A DNA stretch of 20,236 nucleotides from DASUUI01 sp964577965. GTDB lineage: Bacteria; Gemmatimonadota; Gemmatimonadetes; Gemmatimonadales; Gemmatimonadaceae. Shown here in pieces: positions 6,085 through 12,290 of this stretch. The first letter of the stretch is position 1. Every line of letters begins with the position of its first letter. The notes under the pieces are model-generated. The model had not been told where the DNA came from. It ran no database searches and saw only the letters and a list, made by a program, of their open reading frames with translations. The position numbers and the translations under genes were made by a program. Location of the stretch: NCBI GenBank assembly GCA_964577965.1, contig CAZOAT010000043.1, forward strand, positions 1-20,236, in the 5' to 3' direction.

Positions 6085-7065
6085 TCACCCGCCAACCTGC
6101 GACAGCGCCCGCAATCCTCCCACACGCATCTGCAGCAGCTCATGCTCGAGCGGCTTGTCGGCAAGAGCCTGCCGGAAGTAAGGCCCGAGCGGCCGGCCTT
6201 CGCGCAGCGGCGTGCGCAGATCCACCTCGTGCTCGCCGAAGAGACAGGTGCGCAGCCGGCCGTCTGCCGTGAGACGAACGCGGTTGCACGATCCGCAGTA
6301 CGTGTGCGTCATCGGTGTAATCATCCCGATCGTGCCTGTTGCGCCCGCCAGCCGGTAATAGCGAGCAGGCCCGTTGCCACGCTCCGGCCCGATCGCCGGC
6401 GTGAGCACCCCCAATCGGGCGACTCGCGCCAGCACCTCGTCGCTCGGCACCACGTGCTCAGGCGATGCTTCCCCGATCTCTCCGACCGGCATCAGCTCGA
6501 TGAACCGCACGTGCAGCGGGCGATAGATCGTGAGCCGCGCGAAGTCTTCGATCTCGTCATCGTTCGTTCCGCGCAGAAGCACAACGTTGATCTTCACTGG
6601 ATCAAGACCAGCCGCCAGCGCGTGCTCAGCCGCATCGACAGGGGAAAACTCGATGCTGCGGCGCGCGATTGCGCGGACCCGCTCCGCACGGAGACTGTCC
6701 GCGCTGACGTTCACCCGGTCGAGTCCGGCTGCACGCAGCTCCGCCGCCATCCCTGGAAGGCGCACTCCGTTCGTCGAGAGTGCGATGTCCTCCACCTGAG
6801 CAATCTCGCGGATCCCCGCGACCAGCGCGGGGAGCGCGGGGCGGAGCGTCGGCTCACCGCCGGTGATTCTGATCCTCCGCAGCCCGAGAGGTGCGAGCTG
6901 CCGCACCACCTCGATGATCTCCTCGTCGCTCAGCAGCTCATCGCGGCGCAGCCACGGCAGCCCCTCCACCGGCATGCAGTAGGTGCAACGCAGGTTGCAC
7001 CTGTCGGTGACGGAGATCCGGAGGTACTCGATCAGCCGCCCATGCTGGTCACGCAATGCGCTCAC
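6085..7065 (-). CDS. moaA: GTP 3',8-cyclase, molybdenum cofactor biosynthesis
   Basis: MoaA is the radical-SAM enzyme that converts GTP to 3',8-cyclo-GTP, the first step of molybdopterin synthesis. The 326-residue protein has the N-terminal SAM cluster motif C23-x3-C27-x2-C30 (DRCNLRCTYCMP), ITGGEPTLR at 67-75, and the C-terminal substrate cluster C257-x2-C260-x13-C274 (TYCGSCNRVRLTADGRLRTC). The extreme C-terminus is Gly-Gly, the motif needed for activity in the family. The start is GTG at 7065, overlapping the moaE stop as GTGA. The partner cyclase gene moaC is not in the window. Confidence 0.97.
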   Translation of the reverse strand: MSALRDQHGRLIEYLRISVTDRCNLRCTYCMPVEGLPWLRRDELLSDEEIIEVVRQLAPLGLRRIRITGGEPTLRPALPALVAGIREIAQVEDIALSTNGVRLPGMAAELRAAGLDRVNVSADSLRAERVRAIARRSIEFSPVDAAEHALAAGLDPVKINVVLLRGTNDDEIEDFARLTIYRPLHVRFIELMPVGEIGEASPEHVVPSDEVLARVARLGVLTPAIGPERGNGPARYYRLAGATGTIGMITPMTHTYCGSCNRVRLTADGRLRTCLFGEHEVDLRTPLREGRPLGPYFRQALADKPLEHELLQMRVGGLRALSQVGG

Positions 7066-7517
7066 GCGGCGGCTCCGGCGCGCTGCCCGGGAGCATCAAG
7101 CCCCTTCACCCACTCCCGCGTACCGTCAGCATACTGCTCGAGCTTCCAGATCGGCAGCCGCTTCTTAAGCTCTTCGATGACGTACTGCATCGCCCCGATC
7201 GCGTTTGCGCGCCGCGCGTGCGCCGCTGCAATCGCGACGGCTGTCTCACCGACAGCGAGTGTCCCGACGCGATGTTCGACGGCGATTGCAGGACTGCCGA
7301 ACCTGTCGCCTGCTTCGGCAACGATGGACTCCAGCTCTCGCATCGCCATCGCCTCATAGCAGTCGTACTGCAGGCCGGTGACTGCCTTGCCCTCGTGCTC
7401 CTCGCGCACTGTCCCCACGAAGGAGCAGATCGCCCCGCGCGAGCGATCGCTGACCTCGGCGATCAACGCCGCGGGATCTATGAGTCGGTCAACCAGCGCA
7501 GCGCGCGCGTGTGCCAT
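7062..7517 (-). CDS. moaE: Molybdopterin synthase catalytic (large) subunit
   Basis: MoaE inserts two sulfurs, delivered by the MoaD C-terminus, into precursor Z to form molybdopterin. The 151-residue protein has GAICSFVGTVREEHEGKAV (28-46), YDCYEAMA, the EHRVGTLAVGE segment (81-91), and the lysine-rich active site LKKRLPIWK (117-125) followed by EQYADGTREWV. I favour the ATG at 7517 (MAHARAALVD), although it lacks a clear ribosome site. A TTG at 7547 would add ten residues. It is coupled to moaA by a 4-nt overlap but separated from moaD by 317 bp that include a palindromic repeat element. Normally the two subunits are adjacent. Confidence 0.95.
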   Translation of the reverse strand: MAHARAALVDRLIDPAALIAEVSDRSRGAICSFVGTVREEHEGKAVTGLQYDCYEAMAMRELESIVAEAGDRFGSPAIAVEHRVGTLAVGETAVAIAAAHARRANAIGAMQYVIEELKKRLPIWKLEQYADGTREWVKGLDAPGQRAGAAA

Positions 7518-7633
7518 ACGCGAATGATTGGCGCAGTGCGAACGCAACGCCAGTGGGAGCCAGGCATGCGGCGATCAGCGGGGCAGAGTCGGGTAGCGTG
7601 AGAGTCGTGCAGACTGAACGTGATGCGTCCGGA

Positions 7634-7785
7634 CGGGAGGAGAGGTGTTCCGGCGCAGCGAGCGTGGGGCGTAGCAAGAGACCGCGCGCGCACATGAAAA
7701 TCGAGGTCTGAGGCGGGTGCCGCCTGCGCGCGGGCTCGCAGCGTATAAGCCCCGAGCTCGCGAGCACGGGATGCCTCTCCTCCCG
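7634..7785 (+). repeat. Palindromic intergenic element, copy 3
   Basis: This is a 152-bp copy in the same orientation as copy 2. Its terminal inverted repeat is 12 bp perfect (CGGGAGGAGAGG at 7634-7645, complement at 7774-7785) and continues imperfectly inward. The left arm is about 7634-7690 and the right arm 7728-7785. The centre (7691-7727) is unrelated to the other copies and has its own small hairpin, AGGCGG/CCGCCT at 7711-7725. Unlike copies 1 and 2, it has no tandem array at its right end. No target-site duplication is visible in the flanks. Confidence 0.8.
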
Positions 7786-7793
7786 TAGGGAGA

Positions 7794-7820
7794 CCCGAGC
7801 GTCCCGAGCGTCCCGAGCGC
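7794..7820 (-). repeat. Three 9-bp direct repeats
   Basis: CCCGAGCGT, CCCGAGCGT and CCCGAGCGC follow each other without spacing at 7794, 7803 and 7812. They lie just outside element copy 3, between it and the moaD stop. They may reflect slippage and have no evident function. Confidence 0.6.
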
Positions 7821-7823
7821 TAG

Positions 7824-7849
7824 GTGGCTGGTCGCTATCCGCCAGCCAC
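7824..7849 (-). terminator. Hairpin with the moaD stop codon in its loop
   Basis: GTGGCTGG (7824-7831) pairs perfectly with CCAGCCAC (7842-7849) around a 10-nt loop that contains the moaD TAG (7837-7835). One arm encodes the end of MoaD and the other is downstream. No T-tract follows. It could attenuate transcription or shape the 3' end before moaE, or be chance pairing strengthened by a short repeated motif found in other gaps of this window. Confidence 0.35.
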
Positions 7850-8095
7850 GGGAGGTATGACCGCCACCTCGTCACCTGGATGCAGGATCTGCTCATAGCT
7901 CGCGTACCGCTGGTTGACTGCCACCATTGGCCGCGGCGGCAGCCGCTCCGTCCCCGGCATCGACCTGATCGCGGCCACCAGATCCGCGACCGATGCCCCT
8001 CGCGACAGACAGACTTCGATCGAGGTGGCGCCGAAGAGCTCGGCGTACGAGGCGAAGAGGAGAGCGGTGACCGGGAGTGGAGCTGGGACTGGCAT
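7835..8095 (-). CDS. moaD: Molybdopterin synthase sulfur carrier subunit
   Basis: MoaD is a small ubiquitin-like protein whose C-terminal Gly-Gly is adenylated and thiocarboxylated, then donates sulfur in the MoaE complex. The 86-residue form chosen here has TALLFASYAELFGA near the N-terminus, VNQRYASYEQ in the middle, and the diagnostic ending LHPGDEVAVIPPVAGG. The ATG at 8095 gives the usual family length. A GTG at 8140 or ATG at 8137 would add 14-15 residues. None of the starts has a strong ribosome site. The gene follows the HU gene across a hairpin, so it probably begins a new transcription unit. It is separated from moaE by a repeat element. Confidence 0.93.
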   Translation of the reverse strand: MPVPAPLPVTALLFASYAELFGATSIEVCLSRGASVADLVAAIRSMPGTERLPPRPMVAVNQRYASYEQILHPGDEVAVIPPVAGG

Positions 8096-8150
8096 CGAGG
8101 GCTGTAAACTGGCGCCGGACAACCCGGCACGCACCATCACTCTACGCCCA

Positions 8151-8178
8151 ACGCCGCCGGAGTGTTCCCCGGCGGCGT
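8151..8178 (-). terminator. GC-rich hairpin after the HU gene
   Basis: A 10-bp perfect stem (ACGCCGCCGG at 8151-8160, CCGGCGGCGT at 8169-8178) encloses an 8-nt loop. It begins 12 nt beyond the HU stop and precedes moaD. The lack of a following T-tract argues against a classical intrinsic terminator, but position and stability suit a transcript end. If moaD really started at 8140, the hairpin would be its immediate leader. Confidence 0.55.
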
Positions 8179-8190
8179 GTATTCGGCAGC

Positions 8191-8565
8191 TCAGTGGTCG
8201 CTGCCTTCGTGCCCGTTGCCGTTGTCGTCATCGAAATCGTCCTCATGGAGGTGCTCCGGCACTTCCAGGTGGGCGACCATCGCGCGCAACTCCTTGCTGG
8301 GCTTGAAGACAGGCACCGGCCGCGCGGACACCTCGACAGGGTCGCCGGTGCGCGGATTACGCGCCATCCGCGTCTTGCGCTGGCGGATCTTGAAGGTGCC
8401 GAACCCCCGCACCTCGATGTTCCGCTGCTCGCTCAACGCCTCCTTGATGGCGTCGAGGAACGCATCCACGACACGGGCGCAGTCCTTTTTCGAGATCATT
8501 GGCCCAGCCGTCCTGGCGATCTGCGCCGTAACGTGCTCGACCAGGTCAGCCTTGGTCATTGCCAT
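8191..8565 (-). CDS. HU/IHF-family DNA-binding protein with acidic tail
   Basis: HU proteins bend and compact DNA as dimers. Residues 1-93 cover the HU fold: TKADLVEHV at the start, the EVRGFGTFKIRQRKTRMARN core (51-70), then PRTGDPVEV at the tip of the DNA-binding arm and PVFKPSKELR. Residues about 100-124 form an extension with many Asp, Glu, His and Asn (EDDFDDDNGNGHEGSDH), which standard HU proteins of about 90 residues lack. The ATG at 8565 has AGGAC about a dozen nt upstream. A second ATG two codons on (8559) is possible. It follows carA by 37 bp and is closed by a hairpin. HU and IHF subunits cannot be told apart from this sequence alone. Confidence 0.95.
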   Translation of the reverse strand: MAMTKADLVEHVTAQIARTAGPMISKKDCARVVDAFLDAIKEALSEQRNIEVRGFGTFKIRQRKTRMARNPRTGDPVEVSARPVPVFKPSKELRAMVAHLEVPEHLHEDDFDDDNGNGHEGSDH

Positions 8566-8602
8566 TGGGCCGTCGTCCTGGGGGGCTGAAAGTCGCTCGA
8601 AG

Positions 8603-9748
8603 CTAAGGGCGTTTCTCGTTGTGTGTCAAGCGCTTGCGCGATTCCACCGCGTCCAGGAACTCAGCGAACAGCGGCCTTGCGTCGTGGGGACCGGGGGCTG
8701 CCTCGGGGTGATACTGCACCGCGAACACCGGCAAATCCCGATGTCGAACCCCTTCGATGGTTCCGTCGTTGAGGTTCACGTGAGTGACTTCGAGGTCGGG
8801 GGCGCCGGGCACCTCCGACTCGGTTCCCCTCACAGTGAAGCCGTGGTTCTGTGACGTGATGAGGACACGCCCGGTCTCCACGTCCTTCACCGGGTGATTC
8901 CCACCTCTGTGGCCGTACGGCATCTTCTCCGTCGCTGCGCCGAATGTCAGACCTATGAGCTGGTGGCCAAGGCAGATACCAAACATCGGCACGCCCTCAC
9001 CGGCAATCTGCCTGATGGTCTCTGGCGCGTACTCCACTGCATCGGGATCGCCGGGGCCGTTAGATAGGAAGACACCATCGGGATGCAGCGCCATCGCTTC
9101 TGCGGCCGGCGTGCTCGCCGGGAGTACTGTCACGCGGCAGCCGCTCTCGTCGAACAGTCGCAGGATGTTGCGCTTGATGCCGTAGTCGTAAGCAACGATG
9201 TGATAAGGCGCACGCGGGTCGCCCCAGCTGTACGGCTCGCGCGTGGTCACGACCGAAGCCAGGTCGAGCCCCTCCATCGAGGGACATGCGTCCAGAACCG
9301 CCAGCGTAGCGGAATCGGGCTGCTCGCCGCTGCCGATCACCCCCCGCATCACGCCGGCAGACCTCAGATGTCGCGTGAGACGGCGCGTATCAACCTCCGA
9401 TATGACAGGCACTTGGGACTCCAAGAGCCATGTCAGCAGGTCGCCCGTGGCGCGCCAGCTTGAGTAGGTCCGCGACAGATCCCGGACGACCACGCCGACA
9501 ATCTGCGGCCGGGCTGATTCGGGGTCCTCAGTGTTGACGCCATAATTGCCGATCTGAGGTGCAGTCATCACCACGATCTGCCCGCTGTAGGAGGGATCGG
9601 TGAACACCTCCTGATAGCCGGTCATGTTGGTCGTGAAGACGACCTCAGCGGCTGACGGCTCTGTGACACCCCAGATGCGACCGCGAAAAAGGGTTCCATC
9701 TTCCAGTAGAAGGAACCCCTGCTCGCCCTCGCGCGGATCGACGGGCAA
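8603..9748 (-). CDS. carA: Carbamoyl-phosphate synthase small (glutaminase) subunit
   Basis: CarA hydrolyses glutamine and sends ammonia to CarB for carbamoyl phosphate, the precursor of pyrimidines and arginine. The 381-residue protein has the N-terminal CPSase domain (VVFTTNMTGYQEVFTDPSY, 37-54) and a class I glutamine amidotransferase domain with nucleophile C259 in FGICLGHQL and H347/E349 in VQYHPEA. It most likely starts at a TTG at 9748, 2 nt after the secG stop, since no ATG or GTG stands near the conserved N-terminus. carB is not next to it: the next gene downstream encodes HU, so the large subunit must lie elsewhere. Confidence 0.96.
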   Translation of the reverse strand: MPVDPREGEQGFLLLEDGTLFRGRIWGVTEPSAAEVVFTTNMTGYQEVFTDPSYSGQIVVMTAPQIGNYGVNTEDPESARPQIVGVVVRDLSRTYSSWRATGDLLTWLLESQVPVISEVDTRRLTRHLRSAGVMRGVIGSGEQPDSATLAVLDACPSMEGLDLASVVTTREPYSWGDPRAPYHIVAYDYGIKRNILRLFDESGCRVTVLPASTPAAEAMALHPDGVFLSNGPGDPDAVEYAPETIRQIAGEGVPMFGICLGHQLIGLTFGAATEKMPYGHRGGNHPVKDVETGRVLITSQNHGFTVRGTESEVPGAPDLEVTHVNLNDGTIEGVRHRDLPVFAVQYHPEAAPGPHDARPLFAEFLDAVESRKRLTHNEKRP

Positions 9749-9750
9749 CT

Positions 9751-10143
9751 CTACGGCTGCGGCGGCGGTGTTTCCGTTGCGGCGCCCGGCTCAGCACCGG
9801 GCTGCGGGGCCGGCTCGAGCGGGACCGCCGGAGCAGGTCCGGTCGGCGCAGGCTGTGGAGCCGTTGCGGGCGCGACAGGCCTGTCGAGCACCGACGTAGG
9901 CACACGGTCGCGCGTTGACATCAGCTGGAGCACGAACGCCAGGAAGATGAAGATGCCGCCACACCACCAGGTGACTCTCGTAAGCAGGTTCCCGGCCTGG
10001 CGCATGCCGATGAAAGCCTCGGCGGATGAACTGGCGCCGCCGAATGCCGCGGCCATACCACCACCCTTGCCCGCCTGCATGAGAATGGCGAACGCCAGGA
10101 TGACGCTGTCCAGGATCAGAAGAACCAGCAGGAACGTGTACAC
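9751..10143 (-). CDS. secG: Protein translocase subunit SecG
   Basis: SecG is the small helper subunit of the SecYEG channel and aids SecA-driven export. The 130-residue protein has two membrane segments (about 2-22 and 56-77) joined by the family loop MQAGKGGGMAAAFGG (22-36). The remaining 50 or so residues form a Pro/Ala-rich, probably disordered tail (APTGPAPAVPLEPAPQPG) that makes it longer than the compact forms of about 75-110 residues. The start is GTG at 10143, with no strong ribosome site seen. It follows tpiA, as in many bacteria with a gap-pgk-tpiA-secG order, and ends 2 nt before carA. Confidence 0.93.
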   Translation of the reverse strand: MYTFLLVLLILDSVILAFAILMQAGKGGGMAAAFGGASSSAEAFIGMRQAGNLLTRVTWWCGGIFIFLAFVLQLMSTRDRVPTSVLDRPVAPATAPQPAPTGPAPAVPLEPAPQPGAEPGAATETPPPQP

Positions 10144-10173
10144 GGCAGACGACGTTGGTGGGTGGAATCCTGA

Positions 10174-10190
10174 AGCGCTCGCTGAGCGCT
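10174..10190 (-). terminator. Small hairpin in the tpiA-secG gap
   Basis: A 7-bp perfect stem, AGCGCTC/GAGCGCT, encloses a 3-nt loop, 31 nt upstream of the secG start. It stands beside a second, stronger hairpin (10200-10221). Together they may cause partial termination or mark an RNA processing site between tpiA and secG. There is no T-tract. Confidence 0.35.
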
Positions 10191-10199
10191 CCGGAGACT

Positions 10200-10221
10200 C
10201 TGCGGGCGACTTCGCCCGCAG
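10200..10221 (-). terminator. Strong hairpin after tpiA
   Basis: A 9-bp perfect stem, CTGCGGGCG/CGCCCGCAG, encloses a 4-nt loop (10209-10212), 26 nt beyond the tpiA stop. No T-tract follows on the minus strand, so transcription may read on into secG with reduced efficiency. The 104-bp gap was checked for a tRNA and does not fold as one: the T-loop consensus is missing. Confidence 0.5.
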
Positions 10222-10247
10222 CCTCTAAATTTCGGCAGGACAGCAGG

Positions 10248-11024
10248 TTAAGGCAAGGGCGCGCTCTCTTCCTCCGGCAGCGATGTCCGTGCGATTGCGC
10301 TCCACGTACCCGGCTGGAGGCTGGCCCCGCCCACAAGCACCCCATCGACGTCGCGTGCGCTCAGCAGCGACACGACATTTCCGACGCTCACGCTGCCACC
10401 GTACAGGATAGGCGCACCAGAGCCGCGATCGCCCAGCAGTGCACGCAGTTCGCTGCGAATGTGCCCGTGCATGGCCGCTGCATCGTCCGGCGTTGCATTC
10501 TTTCCGGTTCCTATCGCCCACACGGGCTCGTACGCCAGCAGCAGGCCGCCACCAGGCTGCAGCTGCGCCAGCCCGGCGCGCAGCTGTCGCGACACGACTG
10601 CCTCTGCTTCGCCGCGCTCCCGCTCCTCCAGCTTTTCGCCGACGCAGAGCAGTGGTGTGAGACCGGCACGCTGTGCCGAGAGGCACTTTCGCCCAGTCTC
10701 TTCGTCGGTCTCACCGAAAATGTGACGACGCTCAGAGTGGCCCACGAGAGCGAAGCTGGCTCTGGCTTCCCGCGCCATCGACGCTGACAGTTCCCCGGTG
10801 AACGCCCCCTTGTCCTCCCAGTGGATGTTCTGCGCGCCAACCTCTATGTCGGGCCTGTGCTTCACCTCGCGCGCGGCCGCGGCAAGCGCTACCGCGGAGG
10901 GGAAGAAGATCATCGTGCGGTCATACTGACGCGGATAGTGCGCGAGGAACGTCGTAAGGAAATCCGACGCTGCCTCCGGGCCGTGATTCATCTTCCAGTT
11001 GGCTGCGAAAATCAAGTGACTCAT
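10248..11024 (-). CDS. tpiA: Triose-phosphate isomerase
   Basis: This enzyme interconverts dihydroxyacetone phosphate and glyceraldehyde 3-phosphate in glycolysis. The 258-residue protein has N9 and K11 in AANWKMN, the electrophile H96 in VGHSERR, catalytic base E166 in AYEPVWAIGTGK with the mobile loop 6 (167-175), and the phosphate-binding ILYGGSV and VGGASL motifs near the C-terminus. The ATG at 11024 overlaps the pgk stop as ATGA, so the two are translationally coupled. Two hairpins separate it from secG. Confidence 0.97.
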   Translation of the reverse strand: MSHLIFAANWKMNHGPEAASDFLTTFLAHYPRQYDRTMIFFPSAVALAAAAREVKHRPDIEVGAQNIHWEDKGAFTGELSASMAREARASFALVGHSERRHIFGETDEETGRKCLSAQRAGLTPLLCVGEKLEERERGEAEAVVSRQLRAGLAQLQPGGGLLLAYEPVWAIGTGKNATPDDAAAMHGHIRSELRALLGDRGSGAPILYGGSVSVGNVVSLLSARDVDGVLVGGASLQPGTWSAIARTSLPEEESAPLP

Positions 11025-12241
11025 GCGAGAGACCCCCTGTGCGCTTCGCTGTCATCGAGCGCGGCGACGCCAGGAAGCGGCTTTCCCTCGAGGAACTCGA
11101 GCGATGCCCCTCCACCCGTGGAGACGTGGCTCATCCTGTCCCCGAGACCAGCAGCAGCAACTGCCGCTGCCGAGTCGCCTCCGCCGATGATGGTAGTCGC
11201 ACCGCGCTCGGTGGCGTTGGCCATTGCATGTGCAACCGCGAGCGTCCCGGCCGCGAACGCCGGCTTCTCCGAAACGCCCATCGGACCATTCCAGATGATC
11301 GTCTTCGCCGTGGCAATCGCACGTGAATACGACTCAGCCGTGCGTGGGCCGATGTCATACATCGCCTCGCCAGCGGGAATCTCCGTGCGGGCAACCGAGT
11401 GAGCTGAATCCTGCTGCTCGAGAGAGGGTGCCACGACCGCGTCATGCGGGAGTGTGAGTCGGAATCCACCTCGTTCAGCCAGCTCCTTCGCCATCTTCAC
11501 GCGATCCTCCTCCACCAGCGAGTGGCCGGTCTCGAGTCCGAGCGCGCGGAAGAAGGTGCACGCCATCGCTCCGCCGATGAGCAGCCCATCCACCCTCGGC
11601 AGGAGACTCTCGATCACATCGATCTTTCCCGAGATCTTCGCGCCACCCAGGATTGCAATGAACGGACGAGCGGGGTTCTCCAGCGCACCCCCGAGGTACT
11701 CCAGCTCCCGCTCCATGAGGAGCCCGGCAACGGCAGGACGGAGAAAACGCGCGACGCCTTCGGTGGATGCATGCGCGCGGTGGGCCGCACCGAACGCATC
11801 GTTCACGTACAGATCCCCGAGCTCCGCGAGCGAGCGCGCCAGTTCCTCGTCGTTCTTCTCCTCGCCGGCGACGAACCGCGTGTTCTCCAGCAGCAACGCC
11901 TCCCCATCACGCAGCTCCCGTGCTGCTGCAACTGCGTCCGCGCCGACAGTGCTCTCCACGAACCTCACTGATTTTCCGAGCAGCTCACCAAGCCGCTCGG
12001 CGGCCGGCGCCAGCGAGTACCTCGCTTCAGGCTTTCCCCTCGGACGGCCGAGGTGCGACAGGAGCACGACTCTCCCGCCCCGCTCGAGGAGATACTGAAT
12101 CGTCGGGAGCGACGCCCGTATCCGCGTGTCGTCGGTGATGGCTCCGCCATCGTCCAGTGGCACGTTGAAATCGCACCGGACGAGCGCGCGCTTACCGGCG
12201 ATCTCAGCATCAGCCAGGTCCCTGACCGTGCGCTTTTTCAT
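11021..12241 (-). CDS. pgk: Phosphoglycerate kinase
   Basis: Pgk transfers phosphate from 1,3-bisphosphoglycerate to ADP, the first ATP-yielding step of glycolysis. The 406-residue protein has the signature VRCDFNVPL (21-29), substrate-binding SHLGRPRGK (62-70), ENTRF (119-123), NDAFGAAHR (147-155), GGAKISGKI (199-207), and the C-terminal NGPMGVSE and GGGDSAAAV nucleotide motifs. The N-terminal MKKRTVRDL fits the family start, with GGAA about 9 nt upstream of the ATG. It follows gap after a 47-bp spacer that contains short repeats, and overlaps tpiA by 4 nt. Confidence 0.97.
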   Translation of the reverse strand: MKKRTVRDLADAEIAGKRALVRCDFNVPLDDGGAITDDTRIRASLPTIQYLLERGGRVVLLSHLGRPRGKPEARYSLAPAAERLGELLGKSVRFVESTVGADAVAAARELRDGEALLLENTRFVAGEEKNDEELARSLAELGDLYVNDAFGAAHRAHASTEGVARFLRPAVAGLLMERELEYLGGALENPARPFIAILGGAKISGKIDVIESLLPRVDGLLIGGAMACTFFRALGLETGHSLVEEDRVKMAKELAERGGFRLTLPHDAVVAPSLEQQDSAHSVARTEIPAGEAMYDIGPRTAESYSRAIATAKTIIWNGPMGVSEKPAFAAGTLAVAHAMANATERGATTIIGGGDSAAAVAAAGLGDRMSHVSTGGGASLEFLEGKPLPGVAALDDSEAHRGSLA

Positions 12242-12255
12242 GCCGTGGTTCCGCT

Positions 12256-12290
12256 GTCGCTATCCGCTGGTCGTCAGTCGCTGGTCGCTT
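12256..12290. repeat. Short CTGGTCGCT-type repeats between gap and pgk
   Basis: The 47-bp spacer is built largely of variants of one short motif: GTCGCTATCCGC at 12256-12267, CTGGTCGTCAGTCGCT after it, and CTGGTCGCT at 12281-12289, which runs into the gap TAA. GTCGCTATCCGC recurs exactly at 7831-7842 across the moaD stop. A 16/19 match to 12264-12282 lies in inverted form at 13327-13345, upstream of gap. This looks like a short degenerate interspersed repeat placed just after stop codons. Confidence 0.5.

Larger units (their letters stand above)
7518..7834. other. moaD-moaE interval with repeat element
   Basis: There is no convincing gene in these 317 bp. The stretch holds element copy 3 (7634-7785), a run of three 9-bp direct repeats (7794-7820) and the outer arm of a hairpin around the moaD stop. 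The 116 bp next to moaE (7518-7633) show no recognisable promoter or RNA. Small open frames crossing the element translate its arms and are not credible proteins. Confidence 0.7.

Noticed and set aside
6057..6164. Longer N-terminus for the DinB-fold protein
   Set aside because: It would overlap moaA by 80 nt and add a Cys/Arg-rich stretch unlike the family. The GTG at 6056 has a ribosome site.
7478..7693. 71-residue minus-strand ORF overlapping moaE start and element copy 3
   Set aside because: It overlaps the conserved N-terminus of MoaE in another frame, and its N-terminal part is the translated element arm, which also appears in the other copies.
10144..10247. Possible tRNA in the tpiA-secG gap
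   Set aside because: The hairpins resemble arms, but no GTTCGAATC-like T-loop, acceptor pairing or D-arm consensus could be placed on either strand.
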